A program made the position numbers and the translations under genes. The notes under the pieces are model-generated. The model had not been told where the DNA came from and searched no databases. It saw only the letters and a program-made list of their open reading frames with translations. Positions 8,486 to 17,253 of a stretch of 64,000 nt of DNA are shown piece by piece. Numbering within the stretch: position 1 is the stretch's first letter; each line of letters opens with the position of its first letter. Origin of the DNA: Basilea psittacipulmonis DSM 24701. GTDB lineage: Bacteria > Pseudomonadota > Gammaproteobacteria > Burkholderiales > Burkholderiaceae_B. The DNA lies in NCBI RefSeq assembly GCF_000743945.1, contig NZ_CP009238.1, positions 1,550,001-1,614,000 of the forward strand, read 5' to 3'.

Positions 8486-9538
8486 TTGAACACACCTGAA
8501 TTTGAAATTGCTGGTAGAAAAATTGGCGCCCATTACGATCCGCTCATTATTTGTGAAATTGGCATTAACCACGAAGGTAGTTTAAAAACTGCCAAAGAGA
8601 TGGTCGATGCCGCTCATTTAGCAGGTGCAGAAATCATCAAACATCAAACACATGTCTGCGAAGATGAGATGTCTGATGAAGCAAAACAAGTGATTCCAGG
8701 CAATGCCGATGTATCCATTTATGAAATTATGGAACGTTGTGCATTAAGTGAAGCAGATGAAATAGCATTGAAAGAATACGTCGAATCCAAAGGCATGATT
8801 TTTATCAGCACTCCGTTTTCTCGAGCCGCGGCCTTACGTTTACAACGAATGAACATTCCTGCTTATAAGATTGGATCAGGTGAGTGCAATAACTATCCAC
8901 TTATCAAACTTATCGCTAGCTTTGGCAAACCCATTATTCTTTCAACTGGGATGAACACCATTGCCAGCATCCAAAAATCGGTCAATATCATCCGTGAAGC
9001 AGGCGTACCTTATGCCCTACTTCATTGTACGAACGTTTATCCAACTGCTTACGAAGACGTGCGTTTAGGAGCAATGGTTGAACTTCAAGAAGCCTTTCCT
9101 GATGCGGTAATTGGATTATCTGATCACACCTTAAATAATTTTGCTTGTTTAGGTGCAGTAGCGTTAGGTGCATCGATTTTGGAAAGACATTTCACCGATC
9201 ACAAAACCCGTCCAGGACCCGATATTGTCTGTTCAATGGACCCTTATGAATATCAGGAACTATCAGAAGGCTCAAAAGCACTGAAAAGAATGCGAGGCGG
9301 TCACAAAGATAGCGTAGTAAGTAGTGAAAAACCTACGAAAGACTTTGCATTTGCTTCCGTCGTTGCTGACCAAGATATTCATGCAGGTGAATTATTAAGC
9401 GAACAAAATATCTGGGTTAAACGCCCTGGTACAGGTGATTTCAGTGCTGATGATTATGAGAAACTTATCGGTAAGAAAGCCTTAACCGACATCAAAAAAG
9501 GGGCTCAACTCAAAAAAACGGATATTGAATCTCTTTAA
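8486..9538 (+). CDS. neuB: N-acetylneuraminate synthase
   Basis: Condenses ManNAc with phosphoenolpyruvate to give Neu5Ac. The 350-residue protein has a TIM barrel (about residues 20-270) with CEIGINHEGSLKTAKEMVDA, STPFSRAAALRLQRM, KIGSGECNNYPL and GLSDHT, followed by a C-terminal SAF/antifreeze-like domain (about 285-350) with VKRPGTGDFSADDY. It closely resembles remembered meningococcal NeuB. Translation appears to start at a TTG, with AAGGA 6 bp upstream. A hairpin terminator follows directly. Confidence 0.95.
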   Translation: MNTPEFEIAGRKIGAHYDPLIICEIGINHEGSLKTAKEMVDAAHLAGAEIIKHQTHVCEDEMSDEAKQVIPGNADVSIYEIMERCALSEADEIALKEYVESKGMIFISTPFSRAAALRLQRMNIPAYKIGSGECNNYPLIKLIASFGKPIILSTGMNTIASIQKSVNIIREAGVPYALLHCTNVYPTAYEDVRLGAMVELQEAFPDAVIGLSDHTLNNFACLGAVALGASILERHFTDHKTRPGPDIVCSMDPYEYQELSEGSKALKRMRGGHKDSVVSSEKPTKDFAFASVVADQDIHAGELLSEQNIWVKRPGTGDFSADDYEKLIGKKALTDIKKGAQLKKTDIESL

Positions 9539-9543
9539 CAAAC

Positions 9544-9595
9544 AGGCTATCAGGATGTCTGTACCTTCATTCTGATAGCCATCTATATTTTTATT
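9544..9595 (+). terminator. terminator of the neuCAB operon
   Basis: A 12 bp stem with one mismatch (GGCTATCAGGAT / ATTCTGATAGCC) six bases after the neuB stop, followed by a T-rich stretch. Confidence 0.75.
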
Positions 9596-9830
9596 TTGCG
9601 ACAACTAATCTAAACCACCAACAGTCAAGAAGCTGTTTAAACCTTAGTTTCGTGACGACTAACTTAAGCTACTCATCATCACAACTGTCAAGACGCATCA
9701 GATCTCAGTTTCGTGCCGACTAATTTAAACTAGCGATCATCAATCCTCATCAGTTCTCAGTTTCGTATCGACTAATTTAACCCAGCGATCATCAGGTCTA
9801 GAGATACTTTAGTTTCGCGTCACTCAATCC
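9596..9830. repeat. degenerate tandem repeats of about 52-61 bp in the neuB-deaminase gap
   Basis: The block AGTTTCGTnnCGACTAAnTTAA recurs with starts at 9646, 9707, 9759 and 9811 (spacing 61, 52, 52), with a weaker partial unit before it near 9596. Later parts of the unit (GCGATCATCA) are shared by the middle copies. No open frame runs through it and the spacing is too irregular for a CRISPR. This accounts for most of the 336 bp gap between neuB and the deaminase. Confidence 0.7.
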
Positions 9831-9874
9831 GTAAACAGGCCTATAATGAATAAGGCCAATCATTACATGATTTC

Positions 9875-10885
9875 TTAGTCATGCTGAGAAACGGCTTCAA
9901 TTCTTTCGTACCAGTATGTTTTCTCTTCTTGGCTTAAACTCGAGGCTTTAAATGAATTTAAACATAATTGTTTTACATCATCTTTGCTGAGATTTAATGC
10001 ATGGGTAATCTGATAAAAATTCGCATTCATATACCCACCAAAATAAGCAGGATCATCTGAATTTATCGTAACGCAAACACCTTTGTCTAACATTTTCTTT
10101 AAATTGTGATGTTTGAGATGATTGACGACTTTCAAGGCCAAATTACTCAACGGACAAACAGTTAATGGTATTTGTTCGTCCACCAATCTTTGCATTAACA
10201 CATCGTCTTCTTGAGAACGAACGCCGTGATCAATTCTACTTACATCCAAAGCGTCCAATGCTCCCCAAACGTAGGAAGCTGGCCCCTCTTCGCCCGCATG
10301 AGCAACACGCATCAATCCTAATTCTTTGGCTTGTTGAAAGACATCTGAAAATAATTCTGGCGGAAAACCTAATTCTGACGAATCCAAGCCCACCCCTTTA
10401 ATAAGAGATAAAAAAGGTTTGGCTTGTTCTAAGGTTTTGATCGCATCATCCTGTGGCAAATGACGCAAAAAACACATGATCAATTCACTACTGATACCGT
10501 ATTGTTTTTTCGCATCTTGACACGCTTTTGACAAACCATTAATCACCACACCAAAACTCACCCCTCGATGTGTATGCGTTTGGGGATCAAAAAATATTTC
10601 CGTGTGCACGACATTATCTTCATAACAACGCTGAAAATAAGCCATCGCGAGATCATAGAAATCTTGTTCATGTAATAGAACGCTCGCCCCTGCATAATAA
10701 ATATCTAGAAACGACTGCAAATTATGAAACTGATAAGCCTGTTTAACTTCTTCCACACTTGCATAGGGAATCGATACCTGATTACGTTGTGCCATTTCAA
10801 ACATCAATTCAGGTTCGAATGTTCCTTCGATATGAAGATGTAATTCTGCTTTGGGTAAAGCGTCTATATACTGTTCTATTGTCAT
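9875..10885 (-). CDS. adenosine/adenine deaminase family protein, probably adenine deaminase
   Basis: Zinc amidohydrolase of 336 residues with metal ligands H16 and H18 in ELHLHIEGT, RVAHAGEEGP (zinc His and catalytic Glu), RIDHGVRS, and INSDDPAYFGGY holding the last metal Asp. SFLDIYYAGA and EIFFDPQTHTHRG are, from family knowledge, typical of the bacterial/fungal adenine deaminase branch, so hypoxanthine plus ammonia from adenine is the more likely reaction. It lies downstream of the TRAP transporter genes on the same strand with a 45 bp gap, suggesting the transporter may feed purine salvage. That link is an inference. Confidence 0.85.
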   Translation of the reverse strand: MTIEQYIDALPKAELHLHIEGTFEPELMFEMAQRNQVSIPYASVEEVKQAYQFHNLQSFLDIYYAGASVLLHEQDFYDLAMAYFQRCYEDNVVHTEIFFDPQTHTHRGVSFGVVINGLSKACQDAKKQYGISSELIMCFLRHLPQDDAIKTLEQAKPFLSLIKGVGLDSSELGFPPELFSDVFQQAKELGLMRVAHAGEEGPASYVWGALDALDVSRIDHGVRSQEDDVLMQRLVDEQIPLTVCPLSNLALKVVNHLKHHNLKKMLDKGVCVTINSDDPAYFGGYMNANFYQITHALNLSKDDVKQLCLNSFKASSLSQEEKTYWYERIEAVSQHD

Positions 10886-10930
10886 CGATCGTCGCCATAA
10901 TAAAAGATGGCGTTATTTTACAGTAAAACA

Positions 10931-12901
10931 TCATGCATTTTTAACTGAGCATGATTTCTTGTAATTTATCAGCAAACATATCGCAACGAGACACATCCCC
11001 AACATATCGGTAACGGCTTCGGGTGCAATTAACATGATGCCACCAACGGCTAATAGCACTCTTTCAAACCAAGATAACGCAACGCTAAAATACCCCTCAA
11101 CCGCACTGGATAAGCTGATCACACCAATCACTGATGTCACGATAACAAAAACGATTTGATGCCAAGCGGGAAGTGAAAAGGCTTTTGCAGTCATCTCAAC
11201 GCCCGTAATATCAATCATCAACATCTGAGGGTTATATACAAACATGAAAGGAATAATAAAACCTGCCAAGGCCAATTTCAAAGAATAAAAACCTGTTTTC
11301 ATCGGGTCACCACCAGAAATACCCGCACCCGCAAAGGCAGCTAAAGCAACTGGTGGCGTAATATTAGCAAAGATGCCAAAATAAAAAACAAACATATGAG
11401 CGACTAAAATCGGCACATCAAACTGAGCCAAAGCAGGTGCCGCCATCGTTGCCGTAATAATATAAGCAGGAATAGACGGTAAGCCCATCCCCAATACAAT
11501 TGATGCGACCATCGTTAACAATAAAGTAATGAATAAAGAACCCGCCCCCAAACTAATGATGGACGAAATCAGAACCGTACCAAAACTGGTTAAATTCACC
11601 ACACCAATCACTATCCCAACCACTGCACAAGCTGCGGTAACTGACAAAGAATTTTTTGCACCACTGATTAATGCTTCTAAAATCGCCTTAGGCCCCATTC
11701 GCGTTTCTTTTTTGAACCAACTCACCACAATCGTAAACAAAATGGTGTAACAAGCACAATACCCCACTGGAATAGCATTAGCCAAGCACACTACTAAAAA
11801 GATAATGGGTAAGAGCATATGCCCTCTAAGTTTTAAAACCTTTTTCAGTTCAGGCAACTGATCTTTTGAAAGCCCTTTTAGATTGAATCGTCCAGCACGA
11901 AAATGCACTTGTGCAATCACGCCCAAGTAGTACAAAAGAGCAGGTAACAAAGCGGCTAATGCAATCGTGCCATAACTGACTCCCGTTGTTTCGGACATGA
12001 TAAAGGCACTGGCTCCCATAATCGGTGGAAGAATTTGCCCTCCAACTGATGCAGAAGCTTCGACAGCACCTGCAAAATTTTTGTCATAACCAATTTTTTT
12101 CATCAATGGAATCGTGAATGCACCTGTACCAACCACATTGGCAACCGCAGCACCATTGATACTCCCCATAAACCCACTTGAAATCACCGCCACTTTCGCA
12201 GGTCCACCTTGTTTATTCCCCGCTAAAGCAAGGGCCAAATCATTAAATAATTTCCCCATTCCAGAACGTTCTAAAAACGCACCAAACAAAATAAACAGAA
12301 AAACAAACGAAACAGACGCTCCAATGGCCGTTGAAAAGATACCCTCTGTTTTTAAATACAACTGTCCAAAAATATCTCCTAAATCATAAGGTCTGGTCAA
12401 CAAACTATCAGGCATAAATGACAAGTGGCTGATAAAAGGGTATAACAGGCAAACACCCGCAAATATAGGCAGTATCCAGCCTGTAATACGTCTTGTCGTT
12501 TCCAAAACCAACACCACCATGATAATGGCCATCACGATATCCCAATCATTTGGAATCCCGCCTCTGGTCGTCGTAATCGGCAAGTATTCAACAAAAAGAT
12601 AAACAGAAGTGAGTATCGACAAAATAAAGAAAAGCCCATCAAATATAGAGACACCTTTATGCTTATTCGCACTACGTGAAGGATATAACAAAAAAATCAA
12701 TGCACACGCCACTGAAACATGGACTGAACGTTGCAGTATAGTGGGCATAGGATAAAAAGTAATGTAAACATGAAAAAGTGAATAAGCCACTGCCAAGGCA
12801 CCCACCAAGTATTTCAACCATGAAGAACGAATGGTACGAGTGACAGATTCTCTATCGTATTTTTCTAATATTTCTTGAGCTTGATGTTCACTTTTATTCA
12901 T
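10931..12901 (-). CDS. TRAP transporter fused permease subunit (4TM/12TM)
   Basis: Inner-membrane protein of 656 residues joining the small and large TRAP permease domains, as in TAXI-type TRAP systems. Many hydrophobic segments are visible, including an N-terminal helix set (YLVGALAVAYSLFHVYITF) and the DctM-like core GGQILPPIMGASAFIMSE, FVFLFILFGAFLERSGMGKL and MGLPSIPAYIITATMAAPAL. It imports an organic solute using an ion gradient. It has a GGAG ribosome site and overlaps the DUF1850 gene by 8 bp, so it is translated with that gene and the TAXI receptor. Confidence 0.93.
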   Translation of the reverse strand: MNKSEHQAQEILEKYDRESVTRTIRSSWLKYLVGALAVAYSLFHVYITFYPMPTILQRSVHVSVACALIFLLYPSRSANKHKGVSIFDGLFFILSILTSVYLFVEYLPITTTRGGIPNDWDIVMAIIMVVLVLETTRRITGWILPIFAGVCLLYPFISHLSFMPDSLLTRPYDLGDIFGQLYLKTEGIFSTAIGASVSFVFLFILFGAFLERSGMGKLFNDLALALAGNKQGGPAKVAVISSGFMGSINGAAVANVVGTGAFTIPLMKKIGYDKNFAGAVEASASVGGQILPPIMGASAFIMSETTGVSYGTIALAALLPALLYYLGVIAQVHFRAGRFNLKGLSKDQLPELKKVLKLRGHMLLPIIFLVVCLANAIPVGYCACYTILFTIVVSWFKKETRMGPKAILEALISGAKNSLSVTAACAVVGIVIGVVNLTSFGTVLISSIISLGAGSLFITLLLTMVASIVLGMGLPSIPAYIITATMAAPALAQFDVPILVAHMFVFYFGIFANITPPVALAAFAGAGISGGDPMKTGFYSLKLALAGFIIPFMFVYNPQMLMIDITGVEMTAKAFSLPAWHQIVFVIVTSVIGVISLSSAVEGYFSVALSWFERVLLAVGGIMLIAPEAVTDMLGMCLVAICLLINYKKSCSVKNA

Positions 12902-13361
12902 AACAATTCTCCATGAAAATAGATTGATAATAAGCCGTCTTCATTGGTTTTATCTTTATCTCGGTATAGTCTGGAACGGTGTCCGATATTTTCCATGTGG
13001 TATCCATCCATAAAATCGCTCCCTCCATATTTCTTGATACCACCCAATTCATCTCATCAAAAGAACGATCGATTTGATACGCCACATACCCTTTGGGTGC
13101 ATGAATCACTTTTTCTGCATACGGCGTACCTGCACCGTATGATTGAAAAAAAGTTTTATCTAATTGGATACGTCCATGTTTCAACACATAGTGTTCTTCC
13201 CACATTTGTTTTTCAACGGAATGTCGCCATCTCAAGGCAAAATGATCAGAGGGAATCACACAACTTTTGTCATGCCAATCAATCAACACATAGTCTTTTT
13301 GCCAAAGTAATGCTCCCAAAAAAACTGGGAGCATCAGTACAACAATTATTTTTTTAGACAC
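12894..13361 (-). CDS. DUF1850 domain protein of the TRAP operon
   Basis: A 155-residue protein with one N-terminal hydrophobic segment (IIVVLMLPVFLGALLW), followed by a beta-rich part with SCVIPSDHFALRWRHSVEKQMWEEHYVL, the conserved W-x-H-S-V-E-K core of DUF1850. Such proteins accompany TAXI-TRAP systems; their role is unknown and they probably sit in or near the inner membrane. Start appears to be GTG, 4 nt after the TAXI receptor stop. The gene overlaps the permease start. Confidence 0.85.
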   Translation of the reverse strand: MSKKIIVVLMLPVFLGALLWQKDYVLIDWHDKSCVIPSDHFALRWRHSVEKQMWEEHYVLKHGRIQLDKTFFQSYGAGTPYAEKVIHAPKGYVAYQIDRSFDEMNWVVSRNMEGAILWMDTTWKISDTVPDYTEIKIKPMKTAYYQSIFMENCYE

Positions 13362-13365
13362 AAAA

Positions 13366-14370
13366 TTATTTAGATCGAGACTGATAATATTTCAATGCAC
13401 CTGGATGCATAGGTGCCACAAAGTTCTTATCTGCATTCTCTACATCAATGCCTTTAACCGCTTGATGAGCATTTTCTAAAACAGCCAAATTATCAAAAAA
13501 TGTTTTCGTTAATAAGTAAACATCATTTTCCGATAAATCACTTCTGACTACCAACGCGTTTCTAATCGATGCTGTCACTACAGGTTCATCATTGTCATAC
13601 GTATTGATAGGAATGCTGGTCGTTGAAAAATAGGGAATCGTTTTTGAGATATCGATAACCTTATCAGAAGGAATTTCGATAAGTTGTAAATCAAAACCTT
13701 GTTTTAATTCCAACAAAGAAGCATTTGGCAAACCACTGATTAAAAAGGCTACATCGACTTTTCCAGATCTTAATGCATCAGCCGACTCAGCATAGCCCAA
13801 GAAATCTGGATGAATATCGTCATACGTGATACCAAAACCATTCAGTAAATTTCGAGTGGCCACTTCTGCACCAGAGTTCAATGCACCCACTGCTACACGT
13901 TTTCCTTTAATATCCTCAATTGTTTTAATTCCTGTACCTTTGGAGGTCACTGCTTGAACAACATTAGGATACAAAGCAACAATCTGCGACACCTTATCAA
14001 TCTTCTTATTAAAGTTTCCTGTGCCATTAACCGCATCATTCAATGCGTCAGACATCACAAATGCCATCTCAACCTTACCCTGATCTATCAAATTCAAGTT
14101 TTCAACTGAGGCACCCGTTGTTTGAGTTTTTGAATTCACTTGGTAAGTCTGGCGATAAATTTCAGCCATCGATGTAGCAATAATATTATATGGACCTGAA
14201 GCACCGCCTGTGGCAATCGTCACAAACTTTGTATCTAATTTAGGTGCTTCTGTTTTTGATACTGCACTCACCGCAGTAGGTTCTACTGGTCCTTTATTGT
14301 CTCCGCACGCTGAAAGACCAAAAATTGCTAAAACAGCCAAAACCGCATATTTTCTGTAATTTTTAGACAT
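13366..14370 (-). CDS. TAXI family TRAP transporter solute-binding receptor
   Basis: Extracytoplasmic receptor of the TRAP system, 334 residues. The signal peptide ends in LSACGDNK, a lipobox, so it is likely a membrane-anchored lipoprotein. The mature part shows the TAXI landmarks FVTIATGGASGPYNIIATSMAEIYR, TTGASVENLNLI, GKRVAVGALNSGAEVATRNLL and DVAFLISGLPN. A strong AAGGAGG ribosome site precedes the ATG. It is the first gene of a four-gene leftward operon that ends with the deaminase. Confidence 0.93.
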   Translation of the reverse strand: MSKNYRKYAVLAVLAIFGLSACGDNKGPVEPTAVSAVSKTEAPKLDTKFVTIATGGASGPYNIIATSMAEIYRQTYQVNSKTQTTGASVENLNLIDQGKVEMAFVMSDALNDAVNGTGNFNKKIDKVSQIVALYPNVVQAVTSKGTGIKTIEDIKGKRVAVGALNSGAEVATRNLLNGFGITYDDIHPDFLGYAESADALRSGKVDVAFLISGLPNASLLELKQGFDLQLIEIPSDKVIDISKTIPYFSTTSIPINTYDNDEPVVTASIRNALVVRSDLSENDVYLLTKTFFDNLAVLENAHQAVKGIDVENADKNFVAPMHPGALKYYQSRSK

Positions 14371-14457
14371 ATCTTTCCTCCTTATCCATTCTATCTGATA
14401 ACGTAAGTAGGATATGCGTAGTAATACTAAAAATCAATAAGGGTTTTCCTTAATCGT

Positions 14458-15381
14458 CTAATCTTCTTTAGCACGATTGGCTCGAGCCAAACGCCCTTTT
14501 GACGACAAGCTCAAATAATTCATCAAGGCAACCACCAAACCAAACGTTTCCACCAAGGCTGCTGGCACCCATAAAATAAAAGCACCAAGCCTTTGATCGT
14601 CCATGGAAGAGATATTGACCGCTCGTCCACACAATTCAAACAAAGGATATAAGTTAGTCGTGGTTAACACAATCCATATGCCGACAATAAGTTGGGGCAA
14701 CATGGTAAAGATAGGTGATAGAATTCGTTCTGTTACCGACATCACAGCAGGATGGCCACCCAAGACAAAACGCTGAAAAAATCTGCCTATAGGATGCTTA
14801 GCGGTAATTTTCCTTGGAATACTAGGTCGTCTGTCTAAAATTAAATTCCAATACATAAAGCCTGTTAATACTACAGACCAGTTCATCAAACGATAAAGTT
14901 GCCAGTCCAACATCGCGTAAAACTGGACTTTTGGAATCAACCAAACCAATACTAAGAACACAAATAAGAATGGCACCAACACCTTATTTGTCATTAATCC
15001 TATTAAGCATTTTCCTAACAAGGTATGTTTTAATGACCTAAATCGATAACGTATAGTAAAAGGCATCCCCCTCATCATCACTTGACCGGGATACGATGCC
15101 ATTATCATCAAAGGCGATAAATGATGCAGGATAACGTGTTGAATACGATGAATATAAAAAACACGTTCAGCATAATAATCAAGCTGTGTGTGCATGGATA
15201 GATACAGCAACAACCAACCACTCCAAAACAAGATAGGTCGCCATATGGAAATCGTCATCACACGACTACCACGCCAAAATAACACTGCAGACAGAAGAAA
15301 TAGCACTAATAAAGTAGGAGAGAACTCCCAAGGAACCAATAAATGTAAAACTTCTTCTATACCCACAGCCAATCTATCCAT
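14458..15381 (-). CDS. CtaG-family (caa3_CtaG) membrane protein
   Basis: A polytopic membrane protein of 307 residues with about seven hydrophobic segments, for example LVLFLLSAVLFW, ILFWSGWLLLYLSM and FLFVFLVLVWLIPK. The conserved core IHRIQHVILHHLSPLMIM carries paired histidines, as in the caa3-type CtaG family linked to cytochrome c oxidase assembly and copper handling. No oxidase genes are in the window, so the exact partner is not shown. It is divergent from the ubiH-type gene with a 53 bp gap. Confidence 0.82.
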   Translation of the reverse strand: MDRLAVGIEEVLHLLVPWEFSPTLLVLFLLSAVLFWRGSRVMTISIWRPILFWSGWLLLYLSMHTQLDYYAERVFYIHRIQHVILHHLSPLMIMASYPGQVMMRGMPFTIRYRFRSLKHTLLGKCLIGLMTNKVLVPFLFVFLVLVWLIPKVQFYAMLDWQLYRLMNWSVVLTGFMYWNLILDRRPSIPRKITAKHPIGRFFQRFVLGGHPAVMSVTERILSPIFTMLPQLIVGIWIVLTTTNLYPLFELCGRAVNISSMDDQRLGAFILWVPAALVETFGLVVALMNYLSLSSKGRLARANRAKED

Positions 15382-15434
15382 TCAACTATAATAAAATGAG
15401 TCTATTTTAAAACATTTTAACCATAGGTTTTGTT

Positions 15435-16604
15435 ATGAATTCATTTGATATTGCAATTCTCGGAGCGGGTCCCGTTGGTTTGTCATTAGCAAGTGCGTTG
15501 GCACAAATGAGTCAAGGGAAATTAAAGATTGCATTATTCCAAGACAAAACACCCGTACTCGATCCAAAGACAGATAAGCGAGTACTGGCCTTAAACTATG
15601 GTAGCCAAGTATTTTTAGAAAAGTACCATCTATGGCCCGAACATATTGCCCCGATTGAACATGTTCATGTTTCACAAAAAGGTTATTTAGGCCGTACCAT
15701 CATTACGCTTCAAGACTTGAAAGTGCCAACATTAGGGGCTTGTGTCAATTACGCAGAACTTTGGTTAACGATGCAACAGGCCTATCTTGATGGCGTAACT
15801 ATTTTTTCATCAGGCAAAGCATTTGTCCAAAAAATTTCAAATCCTGATTTTGTTGTCGTTTCACAGCAATCACCGATTGCAGCATCTAGCACCTCCCAAG
15901 AAATCTATGCTAGATTGGCGATTCAATGCGATGGATCTCAATCACATGATATTGATAAACCTTATCATCAAAGTGCTTTGATTACCGCCGCAACAGTACA
16001 GTTCCCTCAAGCAGGATGGGCTTGGGAACGATTTACACAAGAAGGTCCTTTAGCGGTACTACCTCACCCCAGTATTCCAAACGCCCAATCCATCGTTTGG
16101 TGTACCACTCCCGAAAAGGCCGAATATCTCAAACAGCTCGATGATCCAACATTTTCTCAAGCATTAACACAACACTTTGGTGAACGTTTAGGAAAATTTT
16201 CAGTTTGTGATACAAGAGTCGTTTTTCCATTAGCTCTAAAAGCGAGTCGTACTCTAGTGAATGGACGACATATCGTACTTGGCAATGCAGCCCAAACCAT
16301 GCACCCCGTTGCAGGACAAGGTTTAAACCTAGGTTTACGAGATGTGGCGTGTTTAACATTAAGTTTAAGAGACTGGATCATTCGTCCACAAGCCAATCCT
16401 CAAGCATATTTGAAAGATTTTGAGAAAAGACGTTTTCTAGACAGAAGACTTACTTGGAGCTTAACAGATACCTTGCCCAGAATTACTACCGCAAACTGCT
16501 CACTCATCCATCATGCTTGCGGGCTAGGGTTAATGGGAATGGATGCCATCGCTCCATTACGTGCATTACTTGGCAATCATTTACTAAAAGGATATAGAAC
16601 TTAA
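15435..16604 (+). CDS. ubiH: UbiH/UbiF/COQ6-family FAD-dependent hydroxylase
   Basis: Flavoprotein monooxygenase of 389 residues, probably a ring hydroxylase of ubiquinone synthesis acting at the inner membrane surface. The FAD-binding Rossmann motif is AILGAGPVGLSLASAL at residues 7-22. DKRVLALNYGS is the UbiH/UbiF-type DxR region. The second FAD/ribityl motif is LGNAAQTMHPVAGQGLNLG (near 280-300). The family branch cannot be fixed by eye; UbiH (C6 hydroxylation) is favoured but UbiF- or VisC-like is possible. It is convergent with ruvC. Confidence 0.82.
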   Translation: MNSFDIAILGAGPVGLSLASALAQMSQGKLKIALFQDKTPVLDPKTDKRVLALNYGSQVFLEKYHLWPEHIAPIEHVHVSQKGYLGRTIITLQDLKVPTLGACVNYAELWLTMQQAYLDGVTIFSSGKAFVQKISNPDFVVVSQQSPIAASSTSQEIYARLAIQCDGSQSHDIDKPYHQSALITAATVQFPQAGWAWERFTQEGPLAVLPHPSIPNAQSIVWCTTPEKAEYLKQLDDPTFSQALTQHFGERLGKFSVCDTRVVFPLALKASRTLVNGRHIVLGNAAQTMHPVAGQGLNLGLRDVACLTLSLRDWIIRPQANPQAYLKDFEKRRFLDRRLTWSLTDTLPRITTANCSLIHHACGLGLMGMDAIAPLRALLGNHLLKGYRT

Positions 16605-16727
16605 AGGGATGATCAGGTGAAAGGCTATCTATCTAATTGGATAAATGCCTCTGTCATCCAATTGATGATTACAAGACTCGATCGCTCGATACTCGTTTTA
16701 ATTGATTCAATATCCACCGATACAGTA

Positions 16728-17252
16728 TTATTTAAAACGGCCCGCACGAATAGCGGTATATGATTGGCCTTGTAATTTCTCCGACAATGGCTTGGTGTGA
16801 GCATGACAAATCGCACAGGCTAAAGCATCCGCCGCATCAGGAGAGGGAGCACTATTTAAATTCAAGAGATACTTCACCATTGTTTGCACTTGTGTCTTAT
16901 CGGCATGACCTTTTCCCACCACAGATTTTTTAATTTGCAAAGCGGTATATTCGGTCACTTCTAAATCAGAATCTGCCAAAGCACACAAACAAGCCCCTCT
17001 CGCCTGCCCTAGTAAAAGTGTTGAATTAGGGTTAGTATTAACAAAAACCTTCTCTATACAGGCTTCATCAGGATGATACCGATCCGCTATCTCTCGAATA
17101 TTATCTAAGATGACTTTCAAACGTAAGGCCAGCGATAAGTCTGTATCAATGACAATCGTACCACTGGCTACCCATGAAAGTTTCTGGCCTTGAGCATCGA
17201 TCACACCAAAGCCCGTTTTTCTAAGACCGGGATCAATTCCTAAAATACGCAT
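16728..17252 (-). CDS. ruvC: Holliday junction resolvase RuvC
   Basis: Endonuclease that resolves Holliday junctions with RuvAB. Length of 174 residues is normal. The catalytic acidic residues are seen in [15 protein letters not shown] (Asp7), [13 protein letters not shown] (Glu) and [16 protein letters not shown] (two Asp). It is last in a long leftward gene run, two bases after the purH stop codon. ruvA and ruvB lie four genes upstream in the same run. Confidence 0.96.
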   Translation of the reverse strand: MRILGIDPGLRKTGFGVIDAQGQKLSWVASGTIVIDTDLSLALRLKVILDNIREIADRYHPDEACIEKVFVNTNPNSTLLLGQARGACLCALADSDLEVTEYTALQIKKSVVGKGHADKTQVQTMVKYLLNLNSAPSPDAADALACAICHAHTKPLSEKLQGQSYTAIRAGRFK

Positions 17253-17253
17253 A

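Noticed and set aside
9596..9830. Possible CRISPR array
   Set aside because: Repeats are degenerate, spaced 52-61 bp with partly shared spacers, and no cas genes are present.
16635..16663. Inverted repeat AATTGGAT/ATCCAATT as terminator between ubiH and ruvC
   Set aside because: A 13-base loop and no T run on either strand; may be chance in an AT-rich gap.
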